A stretch of DNA of 64,000 nt from Methanomassiliicoccaceae archaeon UBA328 (GTDB taxonomy: Archaea > Thermoplasmatota > Thermoplasmata > Methanomassiliicoccales > Methanomethylophilaceae). Under the pieces are notes generated by a model. It had not been told where the DNA came from and ran no database searches. It saw nothing but the letters and a program-made list of their open reading frames with translations. Shown here piece after piece: positions 8,992 to 17,611 of this stretch. Numbering within the stretch: position 1 is the first letter of the stretch; every line of letters starts with the position of its first letter. The DNA is taken from NCBI GenBank assembly GCA_002506905.1, contig DAYM01000006.1, forward strand, positions 148,418-212,417, read 5' to 3'. The translations under genes were made by a program, and so were the position numbers.

Positions 8992-11379
8992 ATGAGAAAG
9001 CTGATAATCACTGAAAAGGCCAACGCCGCCAGGAGGATCTCGACGATCCTGTCCAACGGAAAGACCCACTCCGAATCCGCGGGCGGCGTCACCGTCATAT
9101 CATTCACAGCCGACGGCGACGACTACACTGTCGTCAGTCTCAGAGGTCACATTATCGAGCTTGATTATCCCGAGGAATACAACGACTGGGCAGGCAGCTC
9201 CCCAGTCGACCTTGTACGCGCACCGCAGATCAAGACCGTGCGTGTGAAATCCATTCTCAACAAGATCGAAGAACTCGTGAAGTTCTCCGACGAGATCATC
9301 ATCGCAACCGACTACGACAGGGAGGGAGAGCTCATCGGTATGGAGACCGTCCACGCCGTGAACGCCGACATGTCCAAGGTCAAAAGGGCGAAATTCAGCG
9401 CCTTGACCAAAGGAGAGGTCGAAAAAGCTTTCTCAGACCTTGCCGAACCGGATGCAAAACTTGCCGACGCCGCAGAGGCCAGGCAGATCGTGGACCTCTC
9501 ATGGGGAGCGGTCCTCACAAGACTTATCTCTCTTTCCGCCGGACAGGTGGGAAAGAACTTCATGTCGGTCGGAAGGGTGCAGAGCCCTACGCTAAAACTT
9601 CTCGTTGAAAGGAACGAGGAGATCGAAAGCTTCGTCCCCGTTCCCTATTGGAACGTCGTGGGAAAATTCGGAATGCTCGCCTTCAGGGGGGAACATGAGA
9701 AGAACCCGTTCTGGGAGAAGGAAGAAGCAGAGGCCGCACTCGAAAAAGTGAAGGCCGAGACACAGGGTACCGTCACAGACTTCGAAGTGAGCGAGAAAGA
9801 AGAGTACCGCCCGTCGCCTTTCGACACCACCATGATGCAGGTAGAGGCGAACAAGATCGGTATCCCGCCCACGGTCGCCATGAAACTGGCAGAAGACCTG
9901 TACACCGGCGGTTACATCTCATACCCCCGTACCGAGAACACGGAATACCCGAAGAGTCTCGGTCTCAGGAACGTCCTGGAGAAACTCAAGGACTCCAAAG
10001 ATTTCAAAGCAGAGGCCGAAGAGCTTCTCAAACAGGAAAGGATCAGCCCTTCGAAGGGAAAGAAGAGGACCACGGACCATCCGCCTATCTATCCGACCGG
10101 CGGAGCCTCGTCGGATAAGATGAAGGGCGACAAATGGAAACTGTACGAACTCATCGTCAGAAGGTTCATGGCCACAGTGGCACCGAATGCCAAGGCCCAG
10201 ATCACCGACGTCACGGTCGACGTGGGCGGAGAGAGATTCAAATCACAGGGTTACGTCCAATTGGACCAGGGCTGGAAAAAGTACTACAAGAAGTACATGA
10301 AGATCACGGAGACGCATCTTCCCAAGCTCGCGATAGGCGACAAGATGGACATCAGGTCCTCCGGGATCGATGAGCTTGCCACCAGACCGCCGTACCGCTA
10401 CAACCAGGGTTCGCTCATTCAGGAAATGGACAGACTCCAGTTGGGAACCAAGAGTACAAGACACGATATCATCGGCAAACTGTACTCCAGGAACTACGTT
10501 CAGGGCAACTATATGATCCCCACCGCAAGCGGTACCGCACTTACCAAATCATTGGAGAAACACGGCGGAGGTATCACCGAACCCGACATGACCGCCAATC
10601 TGGAAGAAGATATGCAGAAGATCAGCGACGGCATATACACCCTCGATGAAGTCGTGAAGAAATCGCAGGATATGCTCTACGACGTGGCTGTGAAGATATC
10701 GTCCGAAAGCGAGGCGATCGGTACCGAGATCAAGGCCGCATTAAGAAGCCAGCAGTTCATCGGCATATGTCCGTCATGCGGAAAGAACATGACAATCAAG
10801 AAGTCCAAGAACGGCAACTTCATCGGATGCGACGGCTACCCCGACTGCAAACGCGCGTATCCCATGCCCAGAGGGGCCATGATCCAGCCTGTGGAGACAC
10901 TGTGCCCGGTCTGCGGACTTCCTCAGCTCAAGATCGTACGCAGAGGCGTTCCGCCGTCTATACAGTGCATAGATCCCAAATGCAGCAGCAATACCGAGAA
11001 GAACAACCTCGGTGTGTGCCCTTCATGCCACAAGGGAACGATCAGGGTCATGTATTCCAAGGCCGGAAAGCGTTTCGCAGGCTGTTCCGAATGGCCTGCC
11101 TGCAATCAGACCTATCCGCTCAGGCCCAGAGGGACCATCACGCCTACGAATGATTCCTGCGAAGCCTGCGGCTCGCCCATGATCGTTTTCGGTTCCATGA
11201 CCGAATGTATCAATCCAGACTGCCCGACCAAGAAGAAGAGCACGCGCTCGAGAACGGTCTCCGCCGCTACAAAGAGCGACCGTGTCGGAAAGGTCGTAGT
11301 CGTGAAGAAAGACTCCCCCAAGAAGGCGAAAACGGTCAAGAAGACCGTGAAACCCAAGGCAGGATCTAACACCGAATGA
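8992..11379 (+). CDS. topA: DNA topoisomerase I (type IA) with four zinc ribbons
   Basis: Relaxes negative supercoils. The Toprim domain has TEKANAAR and DYDREGE; the catalytic tyrosine is Y311 in SYPRTENT. After about residue 590 follow four zinc modules (CPSCG...CDGYPDC, CPVCG...CIDPKC, CPSCH...CSEWPAC, CEACG...CINPDC) and a Lys/Val/Pro-rich tail of about 45 residues. 795 residues, as in archaeal TopA. Start supported by GAGGGGG upstream and a TTATTTAAC box about 30 bases before. Confidence 0.97.
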   Translation: MRKLIITEKANAARRISTILSNGKTHSESAGGVTVISFTADGDDYTVVSLRGHIIELDYPEEYNDWAGSSPVDLVRAPQIKTVRVKSILNKIEELVKFSDEIIIATDYDREGELIGMETVHAVNADMSKVKRAKFSALTKGEVEKAFSDLAEPDAKLADAAEARQIVDLSWGAVLTRLISLSAGQVGKNFMSVGRVQSPTLKLLVERNEEIESFVPVPYWNVVGKFGMLAFRGEHEKNPFWEKEEAEAALEKVKAETQGTVTDFEVSEKEEYRPSPFDTTMMQVEANKIGIPPTVAMKLAEDLYTGGYISYPRTENTEYPKSLGLRNVLEKLKDSKDFKAEAEELLKQERISPSKGKKRTTDHPPIYPTGGASSDKMKGDKWKLYELIVRRFMATVAPNAKAQITDVTVDVGGERFKSQGYVQLDQGWKKYYKKYMKITETHLPKLAIGDKMDIRSSGIDELATRPPYRYNQGSLIQEMDRLQLGTKSTRHDIIGKLYSRNYVQGNYMIPTASGTALTKSLEKHGGGITEPDMTANLEEDMQKISDGIYTLDEVVKKSQDMLYDVAVKISSESEAIGTEIKAALRSQQFIGICPSCGKNMTIKKSKNGNFIGCDGYPDCKRAYPMPRGAMIQPVETLCPVCGLPQLKIVRRGVPPSIQCIDPKCSSNTEKNNLGVCPSCHKGTIRVMYSKAGKRFAGCSEWPACNQTYPLRPRGTITPTNDSCEACGSPMIVFGSMTECINPDCPTKKKSTRSRTVSAATKSDRVGKVVVVKKDSPKKAKTVKKTVKPKAGSNTE

Positions 11380-11414
11380 TATGCCATCTCGGAATCAATT
11401 CCCACTAAATTACC

Positions 11415-11440
11415 GGGATCTCAATTCTTTATGAGGTCCC
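11415..11440 (+). terminator. Hairpin after topA
   Basis: GGGATCTCA and TGAGGTCCC form a 9-bp stem (one G-U) with an 8-base loop, 36 bases after the topA stop. The downstream stretch is only moderately T-rich. Likely transcription end of topA. Confidence 0.5.
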
Positions 11441-11561
11441 CGTATCTTTACTATAAGAGTGATTTCGCTATTTGATCAAGCAGTTTATATATGCCCGGTC
11501 TGCAATCGAAATGCACGTTATTACGATGCTCTTATCAGTAACAACATAACTAAAATTCGTA

Positions 11562-11610
11562 TTATTAATTTGATTAATAACACAACATTGAAAAATTATT
11601 AATTTTTCAA
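11562..11610. repeat. Two AT-rich perfect inverted repeats
   Basis: TTATTAAT-TTG-ATTAATAA at 11562-11580 and TTGAAAAATT-ATT-AATTTTTCAA at 11588-11610. The second covers the stop codon of the minus-strand gene at 11607 and may be its terminator. A TTTATATA box at about 11484 points on the plus strand towards this block, so a short plus-strand transcript of about 90 bases is possible. Nothing else is recognisable in 11441-11606. Confidence 0.45.
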
Positions 11611-11855
11611 AAGGTCTCTTCTTCGTCTTCGACGTAGGTACCGTCGAAACGGGAGTTGAGCTCATCGATCTCTGCAGATATGCGCAGGTTCCTGCATGTT
11701 GCGCATTCAAGGTCCTTACCGAGTTTTTTCTTGATCTGCATCTCGTTCTTATCAAGACCTACGATGCGGCCGCATGAGCAATAGATCTTCAAAAATGACC
11801 TGGGACCAACGGTGTCCAGTGTGCAGGATTTATATGTTTTGCCTGCCAGACCCAT
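11607..11855 (-). CDS. Small zinc-ribbon-like protein
   Basis: 82 residues. The motif IYCSCGRIVG with ECATCRNLR forms a CxC...CxxC set suited to zinc, followed by an acidic C-terminus (YVEDEEET). I do not know the family; it may be a nucleic-acid or protein adaptor. No good Shine-Dalgarno is seen. A TATA-like CTTATATC about 115 bases upstream implies a leader of about 90 bases that contains a short remnant-like frame (11884-11931). Confidence 0.65.
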   Translation of the reverse strand: MGLAGKTYKSCTLDTVGPRSFLKIYCSCGRIVGLDKNEMQIKKKLGKDLECATCRNLRISAEIDELNSRFDGTYVEDEEETF

Positions 11856-11883
11856 GTCCGACCTAATGATGCTATCGTTGATA

Positions 11884-11931
11884 CTAATGCCCCCTTGCGA
11901 TCATCTCGATCACGGGCGTATCACCATCCAT
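11884..11931 (-). pseudogene. 15-codon frame resembling the N-terminus of a DUF371 protein
   Basis: ATG at 11931 reads MDGDTPVIEMIARGH and then TAG. VIEMIARGH is close to the way DUF371 proteins begin as I remember them. Nothing downstream continues that family, so this would be a deletion remnant in the leader of the zinc-ribbon gene, or a chance match, or a leader peptide. TAG ends no annotated gene here, which makes it stand out. Confidence 0.25.
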
Positions 11932-12081
11932 AACGCCTGATCAGAACGATTGAAATCCCCATTCCACAGTTGGGATATAAGCTTTATGTTATCACAATTT
12001 ACGAAGGAACGGAAAAATGACAAAATAAAAGGGAAATGCCGATTTCTTGGAGAAATCTTTATATACTAAGATTTAAAAGAT

Positions 12082-12108
12082 TTCGGGACTCCAAAAAGGA
12101 ATCCCGAA
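12082..12108 (-). terminator. Enolase terminator hairpin
   Basis: TTCGGGACTCC and GGAATCCCGAA (plus-strand view) form an 11-bp stem with one wobble and an AAAAA loop, beginning nine bases after the enolase stop. A strong TATA-like CTTTATATA lies just beyond at about 12056. Confidence 0.6.
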
Positions 12109-12116
12109 TTTGATCA

Positions 12117-13388
12117 TCACTTGCGGAAGACCTTGGTTCCGGGGAAGACCGCCTTCGAACCGAGATCCTCCTCGATCCTGAGAAGACGGTTGTATTTTGC
12201 CGTCCTCTCGCCGCGGGCAGGTGCTCCGGTCTTGATCTCTCCGGTTCCCCATCCTACGGACAGGTCTGCGATGGTGGTATCCTCGGTCTCGCCGGAACGG
12301 TGGGATACAACGACGTTGTAACCGTTGTCGAAACTCATCTTGGCAGCGTCTCCGGCCTCGGATACGGTACCGATCTGGTTGACCTTAAGGAGCAGCGCAT
12401 TGGCGGCTCCGATCTCGATACCCTTGCAGAGACGCCTCGTATTGGTCACGAAGATATCGTCTCCGACGATCTGCACCTTGTTGCCGATCATCTTGGTGAG
12501 TTCCGCGGTCGTATCGAAATCGTCCTCCTGGAAGGGATCCTCGATACTGATAAGAGGGAACTGTTTGGTGAGCTCTTTGTAATGATCTGCGAGCTCTCCT
12601 GCGGAAAGCTTCATGTCGTCCACATCGTAGACGCCGTTCCCGTAGAATTCGGATGACGCCGCATCGATGGCGAGGAACACCTCTTTGCCGGGCTCGTATC
12701 CCGCTCCGGAAATGGCGCTGACGATAGTGCTGAGTGCTTCGGACACCGTATCGAACGGGGGAGCGAATCCTCCTTCGTCTCCGATGTTGATAGCGCCCAC
12801 TCCGTACTTCTTCTTGAGAACGGATTTAAGCTCCATGTAGACCTCGGATGCTGTCCTGAGACACTCGGAGAACGTAGGTGCTCCCGCGGGGATGATCATG
12901 CATTCCTGGACCCTGAGATTGCCTCCGGCGTGTTTTCCGCCGTTGATGATGTTGAACATCGGGACAGGAAGCGTAACATGGTCCTTTCCGATGTATTCGT
13001 AAATGGGCTTTCCCTCAGCCATTGCTCCGGCCCTTACGGCCGCAAGCGAAACGGCCACAGTGGCGTTGCCGCCGAGCCTGGTCTTGTTCTCGGTACCGTC
13101 AAGATCGATCATCGCATCGTCGATCGCCCTGAGGTCTGTGACATCCATTCCCTCCAGTTCCTTGGCGATCTCTCCGCGGATGTTCTCAACGGCCTTCAGG
13201 ACTCCTTTTCCGCCGTACCTCTTTCCTCCATCGCGAAGCTCGTGCGCTTCCCACGTTCCCGTGGATGCTCCGGAAGGTGCGATCGCGGTGATCCTGTGAC
13301 CTTTGACTGTTATCTCGGCCTCGACAGTGGGATTTCCTCTGGAGTCCAATACTTCTCTTGCCCAAACTTTCTCGATCTTTGCTGTCAT
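12117..13388 (-). CDS. eno: Enolase (phosphopyruvate hydratase)
   Basis: Converts 2-phosphoglycerate to phosphoenolpyruvate in glycolysis/gluconeogenesis. N-terminal VWAREVLDSRGNPTVEAEI and GASTGTWEAHELRD; magnesium ligands in FLAIDAASSEFY, SIEDPFQEDD and QIVGDDIFVTN; catalytic Lys in ALLLKVNQIGT and the SHRSGETED motif. 423 residues, standard. The ATG overlaps the upstream REC-DUF835 stop by four bases, an unusual coupling of a glycolytic gene to a signalling gene. Confidence 0.97.
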   Translation of the reverse strand: MTAKIEKVWAREVLDSRGNPTVEAEITVKGHRITAIAPSGASTGTWEAHELRDGGKRYGGKGVLKAVENIRGEIAKELEGMDVTDLRAIDDAMIDLDGTENKTRLGGNATVAVSLAAVRAGAMAEGKPIYEYIGKDHVTLPVPMFNIINGGKHAGGNLRVQECMIIPAGAPTFSECLRTASEVYMELKSVLKKKYGVGAINIGDEGGFAPPFDTVSEALSTIVSAISGAGYEPGKEVFLAIDAASSEFYGNGVYDVDDMKLSAGELADHYKELTKQFPLISIEDPFQEDDFDTTAELTKMIGNKVQIVGDDIFVTNTRRLCKGIEIGAANALLLKVNQIGTVSEAGDAAKMSFDNGYNVVVSHRSGETEDTTIADLSVGWGTGEIKTGAPARGERTAKYNRLLRIEEDLGSKAVFPGTKVFRK

Positions 13389-14326
13389 TTCTTTCCCTCT
13401 GCGGGTACATCTCTGAGCGCATACTGCTCCAAGTGGCTTTTCAGGATGTACTTATCTTTGTCCGTGAAATCACGGGCGTTCACGGATACCACCAAAGAGA
13501 ACGGCTTTCCGTAATCTGCGGTTACTATCTCGTGTATCAATGTCAGGACGGAATTCATTCCGTTCTTGTATATGAGTGTATTAAGATTATCAAAGACCAC
13601 CAGGGGTCTGTCGGCCTCTTTTATGAAGTCCTCGATCTGACTGAGCATCGTGCCCAGGCGATATACGTCGAAGAATTCCCCCTTGTTCCTGATATCCAGG
13701 GGAATGGTCGAAACGGTACAGCCTCTGAACCTCTCGCTCATCGCTTTGGATTTTGCGGTGGTCACCATGAGGATGGACGCTTTGTCCTTTCCGAATGATG
13801 CCGTCACGGAATAGACCGCTCTCGTGGTATCCTGGAACAAAACATACGACCTTCCGAATTCCAGTCCCATCTCTTCCATGGAACGGGCATTGATCTCGGC
13901 GTATTTCTTCTTGAAAAGACCTGCCTTCTCCTTGACCGGTCTGGCCGGTCTGACTATCTCGTTCTGGTCGTCTTCCATGTTGTTGACATCTGCCAGGACC
14001 GTTGTTATGTCCGAGGACAGGAACGGTTTTTGGATCAGCGCCTTGACGTACGGGTTATCTGTGGGGATATCTTTCTGAGCGCCTTTCAGCACTATGACGC
14101 GGACCTTGGTCTCGGATTCGGTCTCACACATACGGTCTATGATCTTCAGACCGTTGCCTCCTTCCATATCGGCATCCAAAAGGACGAAATCATATGTTCC
14201 GTCCAATGCCATCTCCGCAACAGAATCCGATTTATCCTCGATCTGCACACTGTAATTCGCGCCGGTGAGGACCTCTTTAAGGACCTCCCCTATCGCCAGA
14301 TTGTCTTCGACCACCAGAACCTTCAT
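13385..14326 (-). CDS. Response-regulator receiver protein with C-terminal DUF835 domain
   Basis: 313 residues from the start MKVLVVED at 14326. A longer start at 14347 exists but adds only MSLGELS. Residues 1-120 are a receiver domain with phospho-acceptor D51 in LLDADMEGGNG and Lys in QKPF. A basic linker follows, then a DUF835 domain (RSYVLFQDTTRAVY... to LVVSVNARDF) of the RecA/KaiC-like type seen in Thermoplasmata and Thermococci. Likely a two-component output protein; no histidine kinase lies next to it. Overlaps enolase by four bases. Confidence 0.82.
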   Translation of the reverse strand: MKVLVVEDNLAIGEVLKEVLTGANYSVQIEDKSDSVAEMALDGTYDFVLLDADMEGGNGLKIIDRMCETESETKVRVIVLKGAQKDIPTDNPYVKALIQKPFLSSDITTVLADVNNMEDDQNEIVRPARPVKEKAGLFKKKYAEINARSMEEMGLEFGRSYVLFQDTTRAVYSVTASFGKDKASILMVTTAKSKAMSERFRGCTVSTIPLDIRNKGEFFDVYRLGTMLSQIEDFIKEADRPLVVFDNLNTLIYKNGMNSVLTLIHEIVTADYGKPFSLVVSVNARDFTDKDKYILKSHLEQYALRDVPAEGKK

Positions 14327-14421
14327 TGACAACTCTCCGAGGGACAATCGTTAACTGTCGTCAGACTATAAAACAGGTTTGCGGGTCGCCGTGAAGGCAG
14401 ACCGACAGCTTACGCTGTAAC

Positions 14422-14444
14422 TAATAAAAACGGCCATGCGGCCG
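14422..14444 (-). terminator. Intrinsic-type terminator of rpl40e
   Basis: On the minus strand CGGCC-GCAT-GGCCG followed by TTTTTATTAG, 24 bases after the L40e stop. A short stem with a T-run, typical of factor-independent termination. Confidence 0.65.
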
Positions 14445-14467
14445 GAAAATTTAATGAAACAGTGAGA

Positions 14468-14617
14468 TCACTGTTTCCTGCTCTCTTTTGCCTTAGGCCT
14501 GAGATTGCTGTAACCGCACTTCCTGCATTTTGTTGCTTTGGGAGGGTTGGTTGCATAGCAATTCATGCAAACGGATTTGTCAAGGAGCCTGTGCTCGGCC
14601 TCTTTGAAACGTGCCAT
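14468..14617 (-). CDS. rpl40e: Ribosomal protein eL40 (L40e)
   Basis: 49 residues: starts [17 protein letters not shown] and carries the zinc set C-x2-C...C-x2-C (CMNC, CRKC) followed by a basic [10 protein letters not shown] tail. This is the complete archaeal L40e of the large ribosomal subunit. It stands alone between the REC-DUF835 gene and a TIM-barrel gene, with its own terminator. Confidence 0.95.
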   Translation of the reverse strand: MARFKEAEHRLLDKSVCMNCYATNPPKATKCRKCGYSNLRPKAKESRKQ

Positions 14618-14665
14618 CTTAAATTCCTCTGAATGAACGATTATAAGAAGGTCCTATATAAGGTT

Positions 14666-15631
14666 TCAGCATGTTTTTTCGAATAAAGAACGCTGTTTGA
14701 TGAAGTCTGCCACATAATCGCGGCCGTTACCGCACAGCATCTCGTGGGTCAGGTAATCCGGACGTATCGCATCGACGATCTCCAGACACTTCCTGTCGGT
14801 GTACGGCCTGTGCTGATCTATATGTCCCACATGCTCGTATGAATCGCCCATGAGCTTCTCGTATCCCTGTGCGGTGTCCACTTCTTTCTCCTCGAAGGAA
14901 TGCCTGTATTCCGCAGACGCGCTGTAGTGGAAATGCATGACCTTGATCCTGTCGCGCATATCCTGCGGATACCTGTCGACTATACGCATCACACCCTCTA
15001 TGGCGGACCCCTCGTCGTAAGCGTCAGGGAGCGTGTTCATCATGTGTCCCGTATCCAGACAGAAACACCAGTTGTCGAATTCGACCTTGTCCTCCAGAAG
15101 TTTATATTCCCAAGGTTCCCGGAGTTTGAGTCCGGACCACCAGAGATTCTCGAATGCGAGCATTATCGGCGGCTCTCCCCCTTTGTAATCGGCCGTTGCC
15201 GCATTGACCATCTCCGCAAATGCCTCCAGGTAAACGCGGTCGTCGGACGAATAATGCCGGCTGAACACCTGGGACATGTCCGTATTGCCGGCATGGAGTA
15301 CGCCGTATGCGGGCGACATCGGAACGACGCGGTCGATCATCCTGCGTATATTGATGACGATCTCTTCGCGGTCCACACCGTATGTTATGTAATCGAGATC
15401 GCCGCGGGAGTATCTGTTCCGGTCTATCTGTCCGGTCCATCCCCTGTACCAATCAACCGCATACGGCAGATGGACCGACGGGGAATAGGGATAGTACTCC
15501 TTCGGGACCTCGTCATACAATGTGAACAGTTCCAGACCGTCGCAGCCGATACTTCCCAGGAAGGATCCGAAATCTCCGTCTGTCAGTTCGTTCAAAGGCT
15601 GAAAAACAGAGAAAGAAAGAAGATGTTTCAT
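14666..15631 (-). CDS. Sugar-phosphate isomerase/AP endonuclease family TIM-barrel protein
   Basis: 321 residues of the xylose isomerase-like fold. Likely metal-site segments are YGVLHAGNTD, LAFENLWW (Glu), FCLDTGHMMN (Asp, His) and VMHFHYSAS (His). Substrate unknown; the family includes isomerases, epimerases and AP endonuclease 2. It ends 15 bases after the adjacent HTH gene start side, and may form a unit with the upstream regulator at 15647. Confidence 0.75.
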   Translation of the reverse strand: MKHLLSFSVFQPLNELTDGDFGSFLGSIGCDGLELFTLYDEVPKEYYPYSPSVHLPYAVDWYRGWTGQIDRNRYSRGDLDYITYGVDREEIVINIRRMIDRVVPMSPAYGVLHAGNTDMSQVFSRHYSSDDRVYLEAFAEMVNAATADYKGGEPPIMLAFENLWWSGLKLREPWEYKLLEDKVEFDNWCFCLDTGHMMNTLPDAYDEGSAIEGVMRIVDRYPQDMRDRIKVMHFHYSASAEYRHSFEEKEVDTAQGYEKLMGDSYEHVGHIDQHRPYTDRKCLEIVDAIRPDYLTHEMLCGNGRDYVADFIKQRSLFEKTC

Positions 15632-15646
15632 AAGATGGTAAAGGGT

Positions 15647-16234
15647 TTAGATCAGGTCGAAGGCAGCGTTGAGGGCCGCTTCGACCGCAAGGTTCTGACT
15701 GTTACCTGTACCGATGATCAGCACATCGCTCTGCGTGATCCCGGTGTCCTTGCGTATCTTATACGCAACATCCGGCTCCTGTTCATCCAACACCCAATCG
15801 GGAGGGATCATCAGGTTTCCGTCCCTGATGATGATGGTCGTGCATCCGGTGGCGCCGGCCTTGATGCCTGCGTCACGCTGCTGCATGCCGTTGTCGATCT
15901 TGTCGGAAACACCCATAACGATAATGCCCTGATAACAGTCGCCGATAATGGACAATCCGAGAGGAGGTACCGACACAACTCTGATCGGAATTTCATTGAG
16001 GAACGTCATTCCCAGCTTTGTGATCGAGATACCGGTCTGTTTGACCTCGATGAACTCCCAATCCTTGAGAGTATCGATTATCCTTCTCATGCTTCCCTCA
16101 CCGATACCGATGAGTTCGGCAAGTCTTTTCCTGCCCATCCTCTTTCCGTCTGAAAGAAGATAGAGCGCCCAGTAGATGTTCGCGTCGCTGAAACGGAACA
16201 TCGGGCCGAATTGGGGTACCTCCATTATCTTCAT
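15647..16234 (-). CDS. Winged-helix regulator with C-terminal ligand-like domain (DUF4443-like)
   Basis: 195 residues. Residues 15-75 form a winged helix (DANIYWALYLLSDG, RKRLAELIGIGEGSMRRII). The C-terminal half, with VPPLGLSI, AGIKAGATGCTTIII and DVLIIGTGNS, looks like a small-molecule-binding domain as in archaeal DUF4443 proteins. Probably a transcription factor. It lies 16 bases upstream of the TIM-barrel gene and downstream of the AdoMet synthetase gene; target unknown. Confidence 0.65.
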   Translation of the reverse strand: MKIMEVPQFGPMFRFSDANIYWALYLLSDGKRMGRKRLAELIGIGEGSMRRIIDTLKDWEFIEVKQTGISITKLGMTFLNEIPIRVVSVPPLGLSIIGDCYQGIIVMGVSDKIDNGMQQRDAGIKAGATGCTTIIIRDGNLMIPPDWVLDEQEPDVAYKIRKDTGITQSDVLIIGTGNSQNLAVEAALNAAFDLI

Positions 16235-16261
16235 CTGAACACCTTTCGCGGCCCGGCGTTA

Positions 16262-17491
16262 TCAGAACGTCCTGACCTTACCGTTGATGATAAGCTCTGT
16301 GACTTTATCAACATTGTCCAGCCAGTCCGCTGCAATTGACTCGGCCTCTGCCTTCCATTTTCCGATCTTGGGGTTGGAATCGGCACCGACGTCGACAATG
16401 TCCACAGAACAGTTCAGCGGCTGCGATACGGGCTTTCCGATCTGCGAAAGGATCCTGACACGGACCTCTGCATCTGCACCTACCTTCTTTGCAATGTCGT
16501 CCGCCATGAGCTTGGACATCACATTGTAGATCTTTCCGATGTGTGTGATCGGGTTCTTTCCGGAAGTTGCTTCCATGGACATCGGCCTATAAGGCGTGAT
16601 GAGTCCGTTGCATCTGTTACCTCTTCCGACGGATCCGTCGTCTCCCATCTCCTGGGAAAGTCCGGTGCATGTGAGGTAGTAGACCTTTCTCTTGTAGTCG
16701 TCACCGGTGTTGATGTCGAGCTTGACGCTGACCTTCTCGTTTCCGATGACCTTGAGTGCATTGTCGTAGACCGCGCTGTGCATCTCCTCCATGATGGATC
16801 TGTATGCTTTTGCGTCCTCGATGTATTTGTCGACCATTGCGCATGCGACGGTGAGTGTGATCTTGTTGTTGACCCTGGAGGCCATGACCTTGATATCCTG
16901 TCCGGATGCAGGTATGATCTTCTTCATCTTGCCGTTCATGTATTCCTCGGTCTTGAGTACGAGTTTGTCCGTGATGGAGTAAGGTGCGTAACCGACTCCG
17001 AAAGACGTGTCGTTTGCAAGGTGGCCGGATGCTTTGTAGACACCGGTCAGATCGTCGGATCCCATTCCGAGCTTTGCGTCGAGGATAATCTCCGAATCGA
17101 CGTCGAGGTTGGGGAAGGTCTTGTCGAGATACTTCCTTGCGGCTGCCAGTGCGACAGGTTTGCAGGGAAGCTCGAGTACGTCCTTTCCCGTGTCGATCTT
17201 CGTGGTAGCGCGCCCTACGAGGAGGATGTATGCCGGATCGATGATGTGCCCGCCGCCGAACTTGGGTGCTGCCATACCGGCTGCGATCTGCGTCTCATCG
17301 GTGTTGTGATGGAGAACATGTCCGACCTCTTTGATGTACATTTTACAAAGGGCTTTACTGACCTCTTCTCCGAGCGCATCCGCGACGGAGTCTGGGTGTC
17401 CGATCCCTTTTCTCTCGACGATCTCGATCTGCCTCATCGGGAGGGGGACCTCGTTCACGCCGTTAACATAGATATTCTTCTTAGATGTCAT
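16262..17491 (-). CDS. mat: S-adenosylmethionine synthetase, archaeal type
   Basis: Makes S-adenosylmethionine from methionine and ATP. Archaeal MAT signatures: VERKGIGHPDSVAD near the start, HHNTDETQIAAG, GVGYAPYS, and DDGSVGRGNRCNGLITPYRP. 409 residues from the ATG at 17491, which I prefer over 17518 because GGAGGG lies directly upstream. Divergently transcribed from an HTH-CBS gene across a 120-base AT-rich gap, suggesting that protein may regulate it. Confidence 0.95.
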   Translation of the reverse strand: MTSKKNIYVNGVNEVPLPMRQIEIVERKGIGHPDSVADALGEEVSKALCKMYIKEVGHVLHHNTDETQIAAGMAAPKFGGGHIIDPAYILLVGRATTKIDTGKDVLELPCKPVALAAARKYLDKTFPNLDVDSEIILDAKLGMGSDDLTGVYKASGHLANDTSFGVGYAPYSITDKLVLKTEEYMNGKMKKIIPASGQDIKVMASRVNNKITLTVACAMVDKYIEDAKAYRSIMEEMHSAVYDNALKVIGNEKVSVKLDINTGDDYKRKVYYLTCTGLSQEMGDDGSVGRGNRCNGLITPYRPMSMEATSGKNPITHIGKIYNVMSKLMADDIAKKVGADAEVRVRILSQIGKPVSQPLNCSVDIVDVGADSNPKIGKWKAEAESIAADWLDNVDKVTELIINGKVRTF

Positions 17492-17550
17492 ATTATTCCC
17501 TCCGCGCATAAACATCATGCACGCTGCAATAACAAAAATTCATAGTAGCT

Positions 17551-17577
17551 TATTGTTTATAAATGACATTGACAATA
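17551..17577. promoter_or_regulatory. Divergent mat / HTH-CBS promoter with inverted repeat
   Basis: TATTGT-N15-ACAATA is a 6-base inverted repeat in the middle of the intergenic gap. It surrounds a TTTATAAAT box for mat, and ATTATATATTCCC serves the plus-strand gene. The location suits an operator controlling both genes. Role inferred. Confidence 0.4.
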
Positions 17578-17611
17578 ATATTCATATAAGAATATTTGAT
17601 TATATATTCCC

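Noticed and set aside
11868..11945. C/D box small RNA
   Set aside because: AATGATG and CTGA occur about 70 bases apart, but C' and D' boxes and the terminal stem are not convincing.
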